Shown: positions 9,184 through 18,008, counted from the first letter of the stretch. The stretch: DNA of 64,000 nt from Cronobacter muytjensii ATCC 51329 (GCF_001277195.1 NZ_CP012268.1:4092001-4156000), one strand, 5' to 3'. A program made the numbers and translations. The notes: generated by a model not told the origin, from the letters alone.

Positions 9184-9617
9184 TTGCATTAATTCAACGT
9201 GTGACCCACGCCAGCGTGCGCGTAGGGGAAGAAGTGACGGGTGAAATCGGGCCGGGACTTTTAGTACTGTTGGGTGTCGAAAAAGAAGACGACGAGCAGA
9301 AAGCGAACCGACTGTGCGAGCGCGTGCTGGGTTATCGCATCTTCAGCGATGAGCAGGGCAAAATGAACCTGAACGTGCAGCAGGCGGGCGGCAGCGTGCT
9401 GGTGGTGTCGCAATTTACGCTGCCTGCGGATACGGAAAAAGGGCTGCGCCCGAGCTTTTCGCGCGGCGCGCCGCCTGAGCAGGCAGAAGCCCTTTACGAG
9501 CATTTCGTCAGCCGCTGCCGGGCGACGGGCATCACGACCGAAACCGGGCGTTTCGCCGCTGATATGCAGGTCTCGCTGACTAATGACGGCCCCGTGACCT
9601 TCTGGTTGCAGATATGA
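9180..9617 (+). CDS. dtd: D-aminoacyl-tRNA deacylase
   Basis: 145 residues, standard length. It removes D-amino acids, and glycine mischarged on tRNA-Ala, from tRNA. The family motifs SQFTL (with LPADTEKGLRPSF) and the C-terminal NDGPVTFWLQI are intact. It starts within the ATGA overlap with yihY and ends in an ATGA overlap with fabY, so translation is probably coupled. Confidence 0.97.
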   Translation: MIALIQRVTHASVRVGEEVTGEIGPGLLVLLGVEKEDDEQKANRLCERVLGYRIFSDEQGKMNLNVQQAGGSVLVVSQFTLPADTEKGLRPSFSRGAPPEQAEALYEHFVSRCRATGITTETGRFAADMQVSLTNDGPVTFWLQI

Positions 9618-10603
9618 ACCAGATGCCCGCATGGCCGCGGACAACAAGAGAGAGTACCGCTATGTATCACCTTCGTGTACCCGAAACAGAAGAAGAACTT
9701 GAGCGTTACTACCAGTTCCGCTGGGAGATGCTGCGTAAGCCGCTGCATCAGCCGAAAGGCTCCGAGCGCGACGCTTACGATGCGATGGCCCATCATCAGA
9801 TGGTGGTGGATGAAGAGGGTAATCCGGTCGCCATCGGACGCCTCTATATCAACGCCGATAACGAAGGATCGATTCGCTTTATGGCGGTCGACCCGGCGGT
9901 GCAGGAAAAAGGCCTCGGCACGCTGGTGGCAATGACGCTGGAGTCGGTCGCGCGGCAGGAGGGGGTGAAACGCGTGGTCTGTAGCGCGCGCGAGGACGCG
10001 GTGGAGTTTTTCGCGAAACTGGGTTTTGTGAACGAGGGCGAGATCACCACGCCGCAAACCACCCCGCTGCGTCACTTCCTGATGATTAAACCGATAGCCT
10101 CGCTGGATGACATCCTGCATCGCGCCGACTGGTGCGCCCAGCTGCAACAGGCGTGGTATCAGCATATTCCGCTCAGCGAGAAGATGGGCGTGCGTATCCT
10201 GCAATATACCGGACAGAAATTTATCACTACGATGCCGGAGACCGGCAACCAGAACCCGCACCATACGCTGTTTGCCGGCAGCCTGTTTTCGCTGGCGACG
10301 CTGACCGGCTGGGGGCTTATCTGGCTGATGCTGCGTGAGCGCCACCTCGGCGGCACCATTATTCTGGCCGACGCGCATATTCGCTATAGCCGACCGATCA
10401 CCGGCAAGCCGGGCGCCGTGGCCGATTTAGGTTCGTTGAGCGGCGATCTGGATCGTCTCGCGCGGGGCCGTAAAGCGCGCGTGCAGTTGCAGGTAGAGCT
10501 GTCGGGCGACGATACTCCCGGCGCGGTGTTTGAAGGTATTTACATCGTATTGCCCGCCAAACCCTTCGGGCCGCTGGAAGAGGGCGGTAACGAGGAGGAA
10601 TAG
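9614..10603 (+). CDS. fabY: FabY/MadA (YiiD): GNAT-thioesterase fusion in fatty-acid initiation
   Basis: 329 residues, identical in length to E. coli YiiD. The N-terminal GNAT-like domain (about 15-155) holds MAVDPAVQEKGLGTLVAMTLE. The C-terminal hot-dog/thioesterase-like domain (about 175-315) holds NPHHTLFAGSLFSLATLTGWG. In E. coli this protein lets cells start fatty-acid synthesis without FabH and has been described as a malonyl-ACP decarboxylase (MadA). It starts at the ATG overlapping the dtd stop. A terminator hairpin follows, so it ends the yihX-yihY-dtd-fabY unit. Confidence 0.93.
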   Translation: MNQMPAWPRTTRESTAMYHLRVPETEEELERYYQFRWEMLRKPLHQPKGSERDAYDAMAHHQMVVDEEGNPVAIGRLYINADNEGSIRFMAVDPAVQEKGLGTLVAMTLESVARQEGVKRVVCSAREDAVEFFAKLGFVNEGEITTPQTTPLRHFLMIKPIASLDDILHRADWCAQLQQAWYQHIPLSEKMGVRILQYTGQKFITTMPETGNQNPHHTLFAGSLFSLATLTGWGLIWLMLRERHLGGTIILADAHIRYSRPITGKPGAVADLGSLSGDLDRLARGRKARVQLQVELSGDDTPGAVFEGIYIVLPAKPFGPLEEGGNEEE

Positions 10604-10652
10604 GGGGCGCGCGGATTGTCCCACTCTGCGATTGCGTTGAGGTATGTTTAGT

Positions 10653-10684
10653 CGGGCAGGTCATGAAGCGCACCTGCCCGTTTT
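10653..10684 (+). terminator. Rho-independent terminator after fabY
   Basis: Stem CGGGCAGGT / ACCTGCCCG (10653-10661 with 10672-10680), ten-base loop, followed by TTTT. It lies 50 bases after fabY and just before the convergent end of yicH. Confidence 0.8.
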
Positions 10685-10693
10685 ACCACGGCA

Positions 10694-12376
10694 TTACGTC
10701 CCCGGCACGACGCCGTTTTGCATCGTTTGCTGCACCTGCTGCCCGTTGGCGCCTGTCGCCTGGAGCTGGCCGTTGACGCTCGGGCGCAGCGGCGCATCTG
10801 CGGCCAGGCTGCCGCTTGCGGTAAGCTGGATATTACCGTCACCCTCCAGCGATAGCTGCGGCCATCCCCATTGATGCAAAACGTTTACCGGCACTGCGCG
10901 GCCATTCAGACTGAGCGTCGTCATACGCTGCGGCAACTGAGAGATCGTCGCGGTGGCCTGCAACATCCCCTGGCCTGCAAAGGCGCTCAGCTCGCCAATC
11001 GCAATAGTGGACGGGTTCGCATTCAGCGTCAGTGACGGACGGCGCACGTCAACGCGGTTAAACGTCGCGGCGGCGGCGTTCAGCGTGGCGTTGCCGCCCC
11101 AGATCCCCCATTCACCGTTACGCGCCAGTTGCAGATTATTGCCCCATGCGTCCAGCGCGGTGAGCTGAAAGGGCCACTGCGGATCGATATCGATAATCAG
11201 GTTGCGGCTGCCAGAGAGCTTTTTCACCGTCACGGTCTGTAGCCACGCGGGTAATTTCTCCTGCCAGCGTTTTTTCCAGTCGGCGGGCAGCGTGTATTCC
11301 AGCCCGGCCAGCGCCAGCTCGTCAAGCGTCAGCGCGTTGCCTGCACGCAGCCAGTTGCCGGACGTTCTCACCATGCCGCCCTCCCAGCGCGAGCTGAACT
11401 GACGCAGCGCCACGCCCTGCGCTGACAGATCGGCGTTAACGATAGGATCGAGAAAATGCAGCGAGCCATAAACCACTTCGCTGGCGTTCATCGACACCCG
11501 CCCGTCGTCGCTCTGCCAGCTGCCGTTGGCAAGCGTCAGGTTACGCAGGCTGATATCCAGATCGGTCGCTGCCCAACCGGGCCCTTCGAGCCGCGCGTCG
11601 GTGATATCGACACGTCCCAGCGCCAGCGAGGGCAGCGTTGTCAGCGGTTTTAAAAAATCGCTGACCGATTTATCGGTTTGCAGGCGGATTTCGCTCAAGC
11701 GCAGGGTATCCACTATCCAGCCGCCGTTGGCCAGACGTCGGGCGTTGCCGGTGAGCGCGCCGCGAGCGATATCGGCACCGAGATTGGTGATAGCCACTTC
11801 ATTATTATTGATTTCGCCCTGCACCAGCACATTGCTGGCGGGCATGCCGTTGAGCGTCAGCGAGCCTGCGCTCAGTGCGATGTCCGCTTTGCTGCCAAGA
11901 ATTTTCCCGGCTTCAGGCAGCCACGGACTGATACCGCCATTCACGCGCTGCGCGCTGAGATCCCAGCCCGTTTTCGGGCTGTTAAACGCCATATCGCTTA
12001 GCTGGAGGCGGTCGGCGCGAAAGGGTAGCGGTGCGGTGGACGGCGATAAATTCAGCGTGCCCTTATAGAGCAAAATGGTATCGACATGCATTGGCTCGGT
12101 GACCTGACGGCTGCTCAGGCCGATATCCACCTTTTGCGCCACCAGCGTGGCGGGCTGCCCGCTGCGCCCGAACGTGACGTTTTTCAGCACCAGATGCGAA
12201 GGCGCGGAAAAGCTGTGGTCCATTTCATCAAAGGTGATGTGATAGCCGCTGTGCTGGTTCACCCAGCCGGTGAGCCAGCCCGCGCCCCAGCGCGTTTGCA
12301 ACAGCGCGTACAGCGCGAGCAGAATCAGCAGAACGGCAACGATCAGCGCAATGATGAGCTTTCCGAGAAATTTCAT
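10694..12376 (-). CDS. yicH: AsmA-family protein YicH
   Basis: 560 residues. One N-terminal transmembrane anchor (about 5-28), then a long beta-rich periplasmic domain with AsmA-type repeats (VTFGRSGQPATLVAQKVDIGL, then LRLSEIRLQTDKS). AsmA-like proteins are envelope proteins, several of them phospholipid-transport bridges between inner and outer membrane; YicH itself is poorly characterised. It lies 121 bases downstream of xanP on the same strand, as in E. coli, and converges with fabY. Confidence 0.92.
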   Translation of the reverse strand: MKFLGKLIIALIVAVLLILLALYALLQTRWGAGWLTGWVNQHSGYHITFDEMDHSFSAPSHLVLKNVTFGRSGQPATLVAQKVDIGLSSRQVTEPMHVDTILLYKGTLNLSPSTAPLPFRADRLQLSDMAFNSPKTGWDLSAQRVNGGISPWLPEAGKILGSKADIALSAGSLTLNGMPASNVLVQGEINNNEVAITNLGADIARGALTGNARRLANGGWIVDTLRLSEIRLQTDKSVSDFLKPLTTLPSLALGRVDITDARLEGPGWAATDLDISLRNLTLANGSWQSDDGRVSMNASEVVYGSLHFLDPIVNADLSAQGVALRQFSSRWEGGMVRTSGNWLRAGNALTLDELALAGLEYTLPADWKKRWQEKLPAWLQTVTVKKLSGSRNLIIDIDPQWPFQLTALDAWGNNLQLARNGEWGIWGGNATLNAAAATFNRVDVRRPSLTLNANPSTIAIGELSAFAGQGMLQATATISQLPQRMTTLSLNGRAVPVNVLHQWGWPQLSLEGDGNIQLTASGSLAADAPLRPSVNGQLQATGANGQQVQQTMQNGVVPGT

Positions 12377-12497
12377 TGTCTTCCATCCTGTGAACTTCCG
12401 ATGATGGATTTATGCACTATTCAGGCGAATTGCTCAAGGCGGGGATTGTCAACGAAGGTGTCTGCGATGGCAGCGGGGCGCCGCCATCGGCAAGGGA

Positions 12498-13898
12498 TCA
12501 GGCGTCGGTCTGTTTTTCCGGCGGGAAAATCAGATTCAGCACAATGGCGGTGATGCCGCCCGCGGCGATACCGGAGGAGAGCAGGTTTTTCACCCAGTCC
12601 GGGGCAAATTGCAGGATCAGGGGCTGCTGCGAGACGCCAAGACCGACCGCCAGCGACAGCGCGATAATCATGATAGCCCGGCGGTTTAACGGCTCGCGGG
12701 AGACGATACGCACGCCGGACGCGGCGATGGTGCCGAACATCACGATGGTCGCACCGCCCAGCACCGGCTCCGGAATATGCTGCACAAAACCGCTGACCGC
12801 TGGGAACAGGCCCAGCACAATCAGCATCAGCGCCACCACAAAACCGACATAGCGGCTGGCAACGCCGGTGAGCTGGATGACGCCGTTGTTCTGCCCGAAA
12901 CAGGAGTTCGGGAAGGTGTTAAACACGGCGGAGACAAATGAGTTCAGGCCGTTCGCCAGTACGCCGCCCTTGAGGCGTTTCATATACAGCGGGCCGGAGA
13001 CAGGCTGTTCGGACACGTCAGAGGTGGCCGTGATATCACCGATAGTTTCCAGCGAGGTGATCATAAAGACCAGCATCAGCGGCACCAGGAGACTCCAGTC
13101 GATGCCGAGGCCATAGTAGAGCGGCGTTGGCACCATAATCAGCGCATTGTTGGCGGGCGTGCTGTTCGCAGGCAGCATATCCATGCCCCACGCCAGCAAA
13201 TAGCCCACGGCCATGGCTATCACCAGAGATGCGACGCGCAGGTACGGGTTGCGCTGACGATTGAGCAAAATGATTACCGCCAGCACCGCGCCTGCCAGCA
13301 GCAGGTTTTTCGGTGCGCCGAAGGTGTGATCGCTCATCGCCGCATAGCCGCCACCGATGGACGTCAGGCCGACCTGGATCAGCGACAGACCAATGATCAT
13401 CACCACTACGCCGGACACCAGCGGTGTAATAATACGGCGCGCCAGATGCAGGACACGGGAGATGACCATTTCAGTGCAGCTTGCCAGCATGAGTGTGCCG
13501 AATAACGCAGCCATCATCGTCGGTACGTCGGCTCCGCCGGTTTTCAGAGCGGTGCCGCCCATAATCAGCGGGGCGACGAAGTTAAAGCTGGTGCCCTGAA
13601 TGGACAGCAGCCCGGAGCCCACCGGCCCCCAGGCTTTAATCTGAATAATCGATGCCACGCCGGAGGCGAAGAGCGACATGCTGATAATATGCTGCGTGTC
13701 CTGTGCCGGTAAGCCGAGGGCCTGGCAAATCAACAGCGCGGGTGTGATGACCGCCACGAACATCGCCAGCAGATGCTGGCAGGCGGCGAACAGCGTTTGC
13801 GGCAATGGCGGTCTGTCTTCCAGACGATAAATTAGTTCACTGTTGTGAGCGGGCGCAACCGATTGCGCTTTCTCAGATTCCAGAGTATTAACGGACAT
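12498..13898 (-). CDS. xanP: Xanthine:H+ symporter
   Basis: 466-residue purine permease of the NCS2/NAT family (E. coli XanP is 463). It imports xanthine at the inner membrane. The signature FGQNNGVIQLTGVASRYVG is intact, as is ETIGDITATSDVS in the substrate-binding helix region. The ATG at 13898 gives the E. coli-like N-terminus MSVNTLES; an alternative start at 13913 adds five residues. A PurR operator match lies 53 bases upstream. Confidence 0.96.
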   Translation of the reverse strand: MSVNTLESEKAQSVAPAHNSELIYRLEDRPPLPQTLFAACQHLLAMFVAVITPALLICQALGLPAQDTQHIISMSLFASGVASIIQIKAWGPVGSGLLSIQGTSFNFVAPLIMGGTALKTGGADVPTMMAALFGTLMLASCTEMVISRVLHLARRIITPLVSGVVVMIIGLSLIQVGLTSIGGGYAAMSDHTFGAPKNLLLAGAVLAVIILLNRQRNPYLRVASLVIAMAVGYLLAWGMDMLPANSTPANNALIMVPTPLYYGLGIDWSLLVPLMLVFMITSLETIGDITATSDVSEQPVSGPLYMKRLKGGVLANGLNSFVSAVFNTFPNSCFGQNNGVIQLTGVASRYVGFVVALMLIVLGLFPAVSGFVQHIPEPVLGGATIVMFGTIAASGVRIVSREPLNRRAIMIIALSLAVGLGVSQQPLILQFAPDWVKNLLSSGIAAGGITAIVLNLIFPPEKQTDA

Positions 13899-13950
13899 TA
13901 ACGGCATTCCCACGGTGGCAAAGCGGACATTTTATCGGACTGCCTGGTAA

Positions 13951-13966
13951 AAGCAAACGATTGCAT
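13951..13966 (-). promoter_or_regulatory. PurR operator upstream of xanP
   Basis: AAGCAAACGATTGCAT fits the PurR consensus ANGCAANCGNTTNCNT at every fixed position. It is centred about 60 bases before the xanP start, the typical place for repression. It fits control of a purine importer by hypoxanthine/guanine-bound PurR, whose binding is established for other purine genes; binding here is inferred. Confidence 0.75.
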
Positions 13967-14178
13967 AGTTAAGGCCACTATCATTAAAAACATTAAAAAG
14001 GGTTTTATCTGACGTAAACCTGGCTGGCTACTGGCATGATCCATTCATAGCAGGGGTTATGACTGGGGGATGGGGTAAAATGGTTAAAGCCTGGGGGGGT
14101 GTCTGGTGAAATGGCTTTTCGCAACGCTGAGCCTGCGGTTTATGACTACCTTTATGGTTTGCATAAATGCATAACATC

Positions 14179-14205
14179 AAAAACGCCCACCTTAATGATG
14201 GGCGT
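14179..14205 (-). terminator. Terminator after the last pilin gene
   Basis: Stem ACGCCCA / TGGGCGT (14183-14189 with 14199-14205). On the minus strand it is followed by a five-base T run. It sits 11 bases after the stop of the pilin gene at 14216. Confidence 0.75.
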
Positions 14206-14215
14206 ACCGCGCTGA

Positions 14216-14764
14216 TTAAAGCCGTTCAATCTGGAAAGTTACATCACCTGTTACTTTGCCTTGTGTCGCCGTCTGACCATTTAGTTTAACGAGCTGTAAC
14301 CCTAAATATTTCACAGCAACGTTAGATCTGTCACCCAGCAAATAGGGCTGATTAATATCAATAGGCGTGTTGTTAGTTTCAAAGAAACCGATACCGACGC
14401 CACGGGCGGCGTCTTCGCCGGTGGTGGTATTAGCAAATGTAGTGCCGTCAGCATTATCGTGTGTGCCAATGAACCTGACCGCCACTTTGCCATCCCAAAG
14501 GTTTTGGGCGCAGGTGGAGTTATTATCTACACCCTGAATCGACATTGAAAGTAGGGTAACAGAGGTGGATTTATCCCCTTGTTTAATCATATTACTGATA
14601 TCAGAAGTAAGATTGACGCTGCTTTTATTCAATGTGACCTGACACGCTGTCGTGCTTGAGGTCACTGTCCCTGATACAGAAAGGACAGCACTCGAATCTT
14701 CAGCATGTGCCGTACTTAGAGTAATAAACGATATTAACGCGAAACCGACAAGTTTGTTTTTCAT
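14216..14764 (-). CDS. Fimbrial subunit (pilin paralog 7)
   Basis: 182-residue secreted pilin. Signal peptide of about 18 residues ends AHA, then the N-terminal donor-strand region EDSSAVLSVSGTV. A cysteine pair, the FIGTHDNADGT and AARGVGIG motifs, and a C-terminal strand with Gly at -14 and the end QIERL follow; this is the Fimbrial (PF00419) layout. The ATG at 14764 has an AAGGTGA site; an upstream extension to 14830 has no signal-peptide character. It is cut off from the other pilins by a terminator and a 301-base gap, so it may have its own promoter. Closest by eye to the pilin at 17466. Confidence 0.88.
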   Translation of the reverse strand: MKNKLVGFALISFITLSTAHAEDSSAVLSVSGTVTSSTTACQVTLNKSSVNLTSDISNMIKQGDKSTSVTLLSMSIQGVDNNSTCAQNLWDGKVAVRFIGTHDNADGTTFANTTTGEDAARGVGIGFFETNNTPIDINQPYLLGDRSNVAVKYLGLQLVKLNGQTATQGKVTGDVTFQIERL

Positions 14765-15065
14765 TTTACTCACCTTAAAAATGGATGAAAAAATATAACA
14801 AATGCCACTCTGCTTAGTTATGCCAGCCACCTCCTTGTTAATTGCCTGTTTCTCAGTTCAATTCTATAAAAAGAGATTGCGCGTTTTATTAATGGGAATA
14901 CAAATCAGTTGGTGGCCTGGTTATAGCTAACAGATAAGGTGGTTTTTTATTACGCACCGATAACAAAGCTTGTTGTAAAAAACTATAGTTTCGGCTGGGG
15001 TTAATAACCTGTTTGCCCGGCTATCCTCAGTAAAAAAATGCCTGTCAGAGACAGGCATAGTGTGT
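14765..15065. other. Intergenic gap within the pilin array
   Basis: 301 AT-rich bases containing a terminator (15031-15058). The remaining 270 bases could hold a separate promoter for the last pilin; no unambiguous promoter pair was identified. Confidence 0.5.
15031..15058 (-). terminator. Terminator inside the pilin array
   Basis: Perfect 9-bp stem ATGCCTGTC / GACAGGCAT (15038-15046 with 15050-15058), loop of three. On the minus strand it is followed by seven T. It lies just after the stop of the pilin gene at 15066 and separates it from the last pilin. Confidence 0.88.
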
Positions 15066-15593
15066 TTACAGTCTTTCAATTTGTACCGTAACTGTACTGT
15101 TAATATTACCCGCAACCGCCTCTTGATTTTTTAACTGCACCATTTGCAGGCCAAAGGTGCCTCCTCCTTGCGCAGAAATTCGACCTGTATTTACTGGTAC
15201 AAGCTCATTCTGCTCGTTAAAAATGCCGATCCCGACGCCTTTTGCCGCCGTTTCATCATTAAGAGAGTTTGTGAGCACAGTGCCATCAGCATCATCGGCA
15301 GCGCCGGTGAATTTATAGGCAATTTTACCTTCTTCCACCAGTTTGTCGCATTCGGCTCCGCCATAAACGCTGGCATGAACAATAAGGGGAGAAGTGGCAT
15401 TATCACCCTGCTTAATCAGCGTATCTGAGTTTTCCAGAATAGAAACAGAGCTTTCGCTCAGCGCCACGCTGCAGGAAAACTCAGCCGGTCTCAGCGTGCC
15501 TGAAATTGCGATATTCGCGGCCATATCTGTAGCCTGTGCTGCGCTGGCCATAAGCAACGTCGCGCTTATCAGACCTGATAATACTTTTTTCAT
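15066..15593 (-). CDS. Fimbrial subunit (pilin paralog 6)
   Basis: 175 residues. Signal peptide to about residue 21 (ASAAQA), then ISGTLRPAEFSCSVAL with the first cysteine, a second cysteine near 80 (GGAECDKL), FTGAADDADGT and AAKGVGIGIF. The C-terminal strand has Gly at -14 and ends VQIERL. A chaperone-usher pilin, exported by Sec and assembled by donor-strand exchange. Role (major or minor) cannot be told from sequence. Followed by a strong terminator. Confidence 0.9.
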   Translation of the reverse strand: MKKVLSGLISATLLMASAAQATDMAANIAISGTLRPAEFSCSVALSESSVSILENSDTLIKQGDNATSPLIVHASVYGGAECDKLVEEGKIAYKFTGAADDADGTVLTNSLNDETAAKGVGIGIFNEQNELVPVNTGRISAQGGGTFGLQMVQLKNQEAVAGNINSTVTVQIERL

Positions 15594-15656
15594 TTATTAT
15601 ATCCTTATTAATAAGCGATAGAGATCCTGGATTAACTGAGTAATCCAAACCGTGCT

Positions 15657-16232
15657 TTAAAGGCGTTCGATCTGCACCGTCAGGTTGGTCTGAATATTAC
15701 CAGGCGTAGCTTCCTGGCCTTTCAGGTTCACCAGTGAAAGGTAGAGTGGGAAAGAAGCCGATAAATTGGTTGCCTCTCCGTTCTCATCTGCACTCGGGAA
15801 AGTTGCAACCGTCACATTGGGTGTAATAAGATTATGTTTCATATCGGTGAGTTGAATACCAACGCCCTGTGCGGCAGTACTGCTTGTATCCGTATTCGCC
15901 AGAGTGTTTCCTTCAATGCTATCCGCAGTCCCAAGGAATTTCAGGCCAATATTTTTATAGCCTTCATCGGCATCGCAGTTTTTTCCACCCAATTGTACAT
16001 AAACATGGTCGTCTGCATTGAAAGGGTTAATATCGCTCCCCTGAACAGGTAAGCCTTCATCATCATGATGAAGCGTGAGTACATATTTACTCATTAATAC
16101 GGTGCAGCCGCTTGCAGCGGTTTGCAACCGGCCATAGATAACCATATCGTGCCCGTCGTCCTGCGCTTCTGCCGGGATTGAACCGGCAATAAGCGTAGCA
16201 CCCAGAGCGAGGCTTAATGCCATTTTTTTCAT
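15657..16232 (-). CDS. Fimbrial subunit (pilin paralog 5, divergent)
   Basis: 191 residues, the longest and most divergent pilin of the set. Signal peptide ends near AEAQ. It keeps the cysteine pair (SGCTVL and GKNCDAD), FLGTADSIEGN and AAQGVGIQL, Gly at -14 and the end VQIERL. The stretch around residues 50-70 is acidic and His-rich (HHDDEGLP) unlike its neighbours. The ATG at 16232 is preferred over 16250 because it begins the signal peptide with MKKM; its ribosome site is weak. Confidence 0.88.
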   Translation of the reverse strand: MKKMALSLALGATLIAGSIPAEAQDDGHDMVIYGRLQTAASGCTVLMSKYVLTLHHDDEGLPVQGSDINPFNADDHVYVQLGGKNCDADEGYKNIGLKFLGTADSIEGNTLANTDTSSTAAQGVGIQLTDMKHNLITPNVTVATFPSADENGEATNLSASFPLYLSLVNLKGQEATPGNIQTNLTVQIERL

Positions 16233-16284
16233 AATAATTTTCTCATGCAAAAAAACTGATAAGCTTACTTAGTCGGTTTTTATT

Positions 16285-16824
16285 TCAGAGGCGCACGACC
16301 TCAATTGTCATGGCACTTTGAATACTGCCTGCTTCCGGCGTCTGGCCATCAAGCTGCACTATTTGTAAGCCCAGACCAATTGGCGTAGTAGGATTTATAA
16401 TTGGACGGTAAGTAGTAATATTGAGCGGACTGCCGTCAGGGTTATAGAGACCAACCCCTACACCTTTCGCAGCGCCTTCGCTGGTAGCCATATTGGCAAG
16501 CACTGTTCCATTGGCATTATCAACCGCGCCCGTGAATTTAATCCCGACCCGACCCGATTCAATTTTATCGATGCAAGTCAGATCACCGCCAACCGTCACG
16601 GTAAAAGTGCTTTTGAGATGAGCTGCACTGCTACCCTGTAACGGGAGTTTATCGATTGAATCGTCAAGCGCGATGGAGGTTGTTGAAGGAAGAACTGTAC
16701 AATCCCCTTCGCTTGGCGCGCTTAACACACCGCTAATATCTACCACAGCGGAGCGATCTTCGGCGTGCGTTGCGCTGACAACGAAACAAGAAGAGAGTAA
16801 TAAACCAAGTATCGTTTTTTTCAT
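16285..16824 (-). CDS. Fimbrial subunit (pilin paralog 4)
   Basis: 179 residues. Signal peptide ends ATHA (about residue 21), then EDRSAVVDISGVL. Cysteines in GDCTVL and DLTCIDK, FTGAVDNANGTV, AAKGVGVGLYN, Gly at -14 and the end IEVVRL. Same pilin fold as its neighbours; probably a minor or alternative subunit. Confidence 0.9.
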   Translation of the reverse strand: MKKTILGLLLSSCFVVSATHAEDRSAVVDISGVLSAPSEGDCTVLPSTTSIALDDSIDKLPLQGSSAAHLKSTFTVTVGGDLTCIDKIESGRVGIKFTGAVDNANGTVLANMATSEGAAKGVGVGLYNPDGSPLNITTYRPIINPTTPIGLGLQIVQLDGQTPEAGSIQSAMTIEVVRL

Positions 16825-16883
16825 TTTAATATCCCTTTAAATATAAATTGGATAAAAGTAAATTAATCTTGGAGCACACCGAC

Positions 16884-17405
16884 TTACAGACGCACAAGAT
16901 CGAGGGTCAGGGTGCCATGGACGCCTCCTTCAGTCGGAGTTTGCCCATTTAATTTAACCAGTTGGAGATTAATTTCACCGACCGCCCCGTTAACAGGGAT
17001 CACGCCGCCATTGATATTCAGCGGTGTTTTATTTTTATCAAACACACCGATACCAACGCCTTTGGCGCCATTTTCGCTTACATCATTATTAGCGATTACC
17101 GTACCATCAGCATCATCCGCAACGGCATGCAATTGGATAGAAAGTTTTTCTGGCGCCGGGCAAAAGCCGCCCACATTACCGATAGATATAGGTAAATTTT
17201 TGGGTGCGGTAGCGTTGGTCCCTTGCGTAATAAGCTGGTCAGTTTGACCGGTCAGAGAGACAGAGGATTCAACATAAATATAGCAGTCAGAATTACCGTT
17301 CATAACGGCGCCACTAATCTGCAGCGAGGCTGAATTATCTTCAGCACAGGCAGCGCCAGTGGCGAATAAAGAAGAGAGCACCAATGCCATTAATGCTTTT
17401 TTCAT
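16884..17405 (-). CDS. Fimbrial subunit (pilin paralog 3)
   Basis: 173 residues from the ATG at 17405 (an upstream extension to 17429 lacks signal-peptide features). Signal peptide ends AACA, then EDNSASLQISGAV. Cysteines in SDCYIYV and GGFCPAP, AVADDADGTV, GAKGVGIGVFD, C-terminal Gly at -14 and the end LDLVRL. First pilin after the terminator-like hairpin at 17428. Confidence 0.9.
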   Translation of the reverse strand: MKKALMALVLSSLFATGAACAEDNSASLQISGAVMNGNSDCYIYVESSVSLTGQTDQLITQGTNATAPKNLPISIGNVGGFCPAPEKLSIQLHAVADDADGTVIANNDVSENGAKGVGIGVFDKNKTPLNINGGVIPVNGAVGEINLQLVKLNGQTPTEGGVHGTLTLDLVRL

Positions 17406-17427
17406 TTTCACTATCCTTATGTAAAGC

Positions 17428-17456
17428 AAAAAGCCTCCATGAAACCATGAAGGCTT
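17428..17456 (-). terminator. Intercistronic terminator/attenuator after the first array pilin
   Basis: Stem AAGCCT-C-CATG / CATG-A-AGGCTT (17431-17441 with 17446-17456, one mismatch, loop of four). On the minus strand it is followed by five T. It sits directly after the pilin at 17466, as the attenuating hairpins after major-pilin genes do in other fimbrial operons, so distal pilins are expected at lower levels. Confidence 0.75.
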
Positions 17457-17465
17457 GAGTTATGC

Positions 17466-18008
17466 TTACAGACGTTCGATCTGAACGGTCAGAGAGCCCT
17501 GAACGGCGCCTACGGTTGGTTCCTGGCCTGCCAGCTTCACCAGACCCAGTTGAAGTGTGTAAGCCGAAGTGGTTGCAGTTACAGTATCTTCATTAATACT
17601 CATCGCTTCGCCAGACATGTTGTAAATCCCGATACCAACACCTTTTGCAGCTGTTTCCTGGCTGGCACTGTTTGCAAGGGTAGAGCCATCGACGTTGTCA
17701 GGGGTACCGATGAATTTATAACCCAGCTTGCCTTGAGCCAGCATATCAGTGCAGCTATTATCACCGCTGACACTTAAATTAACGCCTTTCAGCGTGTTAG
17801 GTTTTTGCCCAGCTTCAACCATTGTAGAAATATCTTCGGTCAGGTTTACTGTTGCATCCGACAGGGTTACAGAGCACGTAGACTCGGTTGCGGTAACGCT
17901 ACCAGTAACAGCCAGGGTGGCAGAAACATCATTTGGATTTATTGTTGCCTGAGCTGCGCCAACCATAAACAGTGTGGAAATAGCTAAACCTAAAATAGTC
18001 TTTTTCAT
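17466..18008 (-). CDS. Fimbrial subunit (pilin paralog 2, candidate major pilin)
   Basis: 180 residues from the ATG at 18008. Signal peptide ends GAAQA, then the donor strand SATLAVTGSV. Cysteines in STCSVTL and NSCTDML, FIGTPDNVDGS, AAKGVGIGIYN, Gly at -14 and the end VQIERL. It is the first pilin after the adhesin-like gene and is followed at once by a terminator-like hairpin, an arrangement typical of an abundant subunit. That it is the major pilin is inference. Confidence 0.9.
   Translation of the reverse strand: MKKTILGLAISTLFMVGAAQATINPNDVSATLAVTGSVTATESTCSVTLSDATVNLTEDISTMVEAGQKPNTLKGVNLSVSGDNSCTDMLAQGKLGYKFIGTPDNVDGSTLANSASQETAAKGVGIGIYNMSGEAMSINEDTVTATTSAYTLQLGLVKLAGQEPTVGAVQGSLTVQIERL

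Larger units (their letters stand above)
13899..14215. other. Intergenic region between the fimbrial cluster and xanP
   Basis: 317 bases without a credible gene. It holds the xanP promoter region with the PurR-type operator (13951-13966), a run of seven G at about 14091-14098 and, at its right end, the terminator of the last pilin gene. Confidence 0.6.

Noticed and set aside
12461..12491. Hairpin (GATGGC / GCCATC) after xanP as a terminator
   Set aside because: Only six to seven pairs with a long loop and no T run on the minus strand; yicH is likely co-transcribed.
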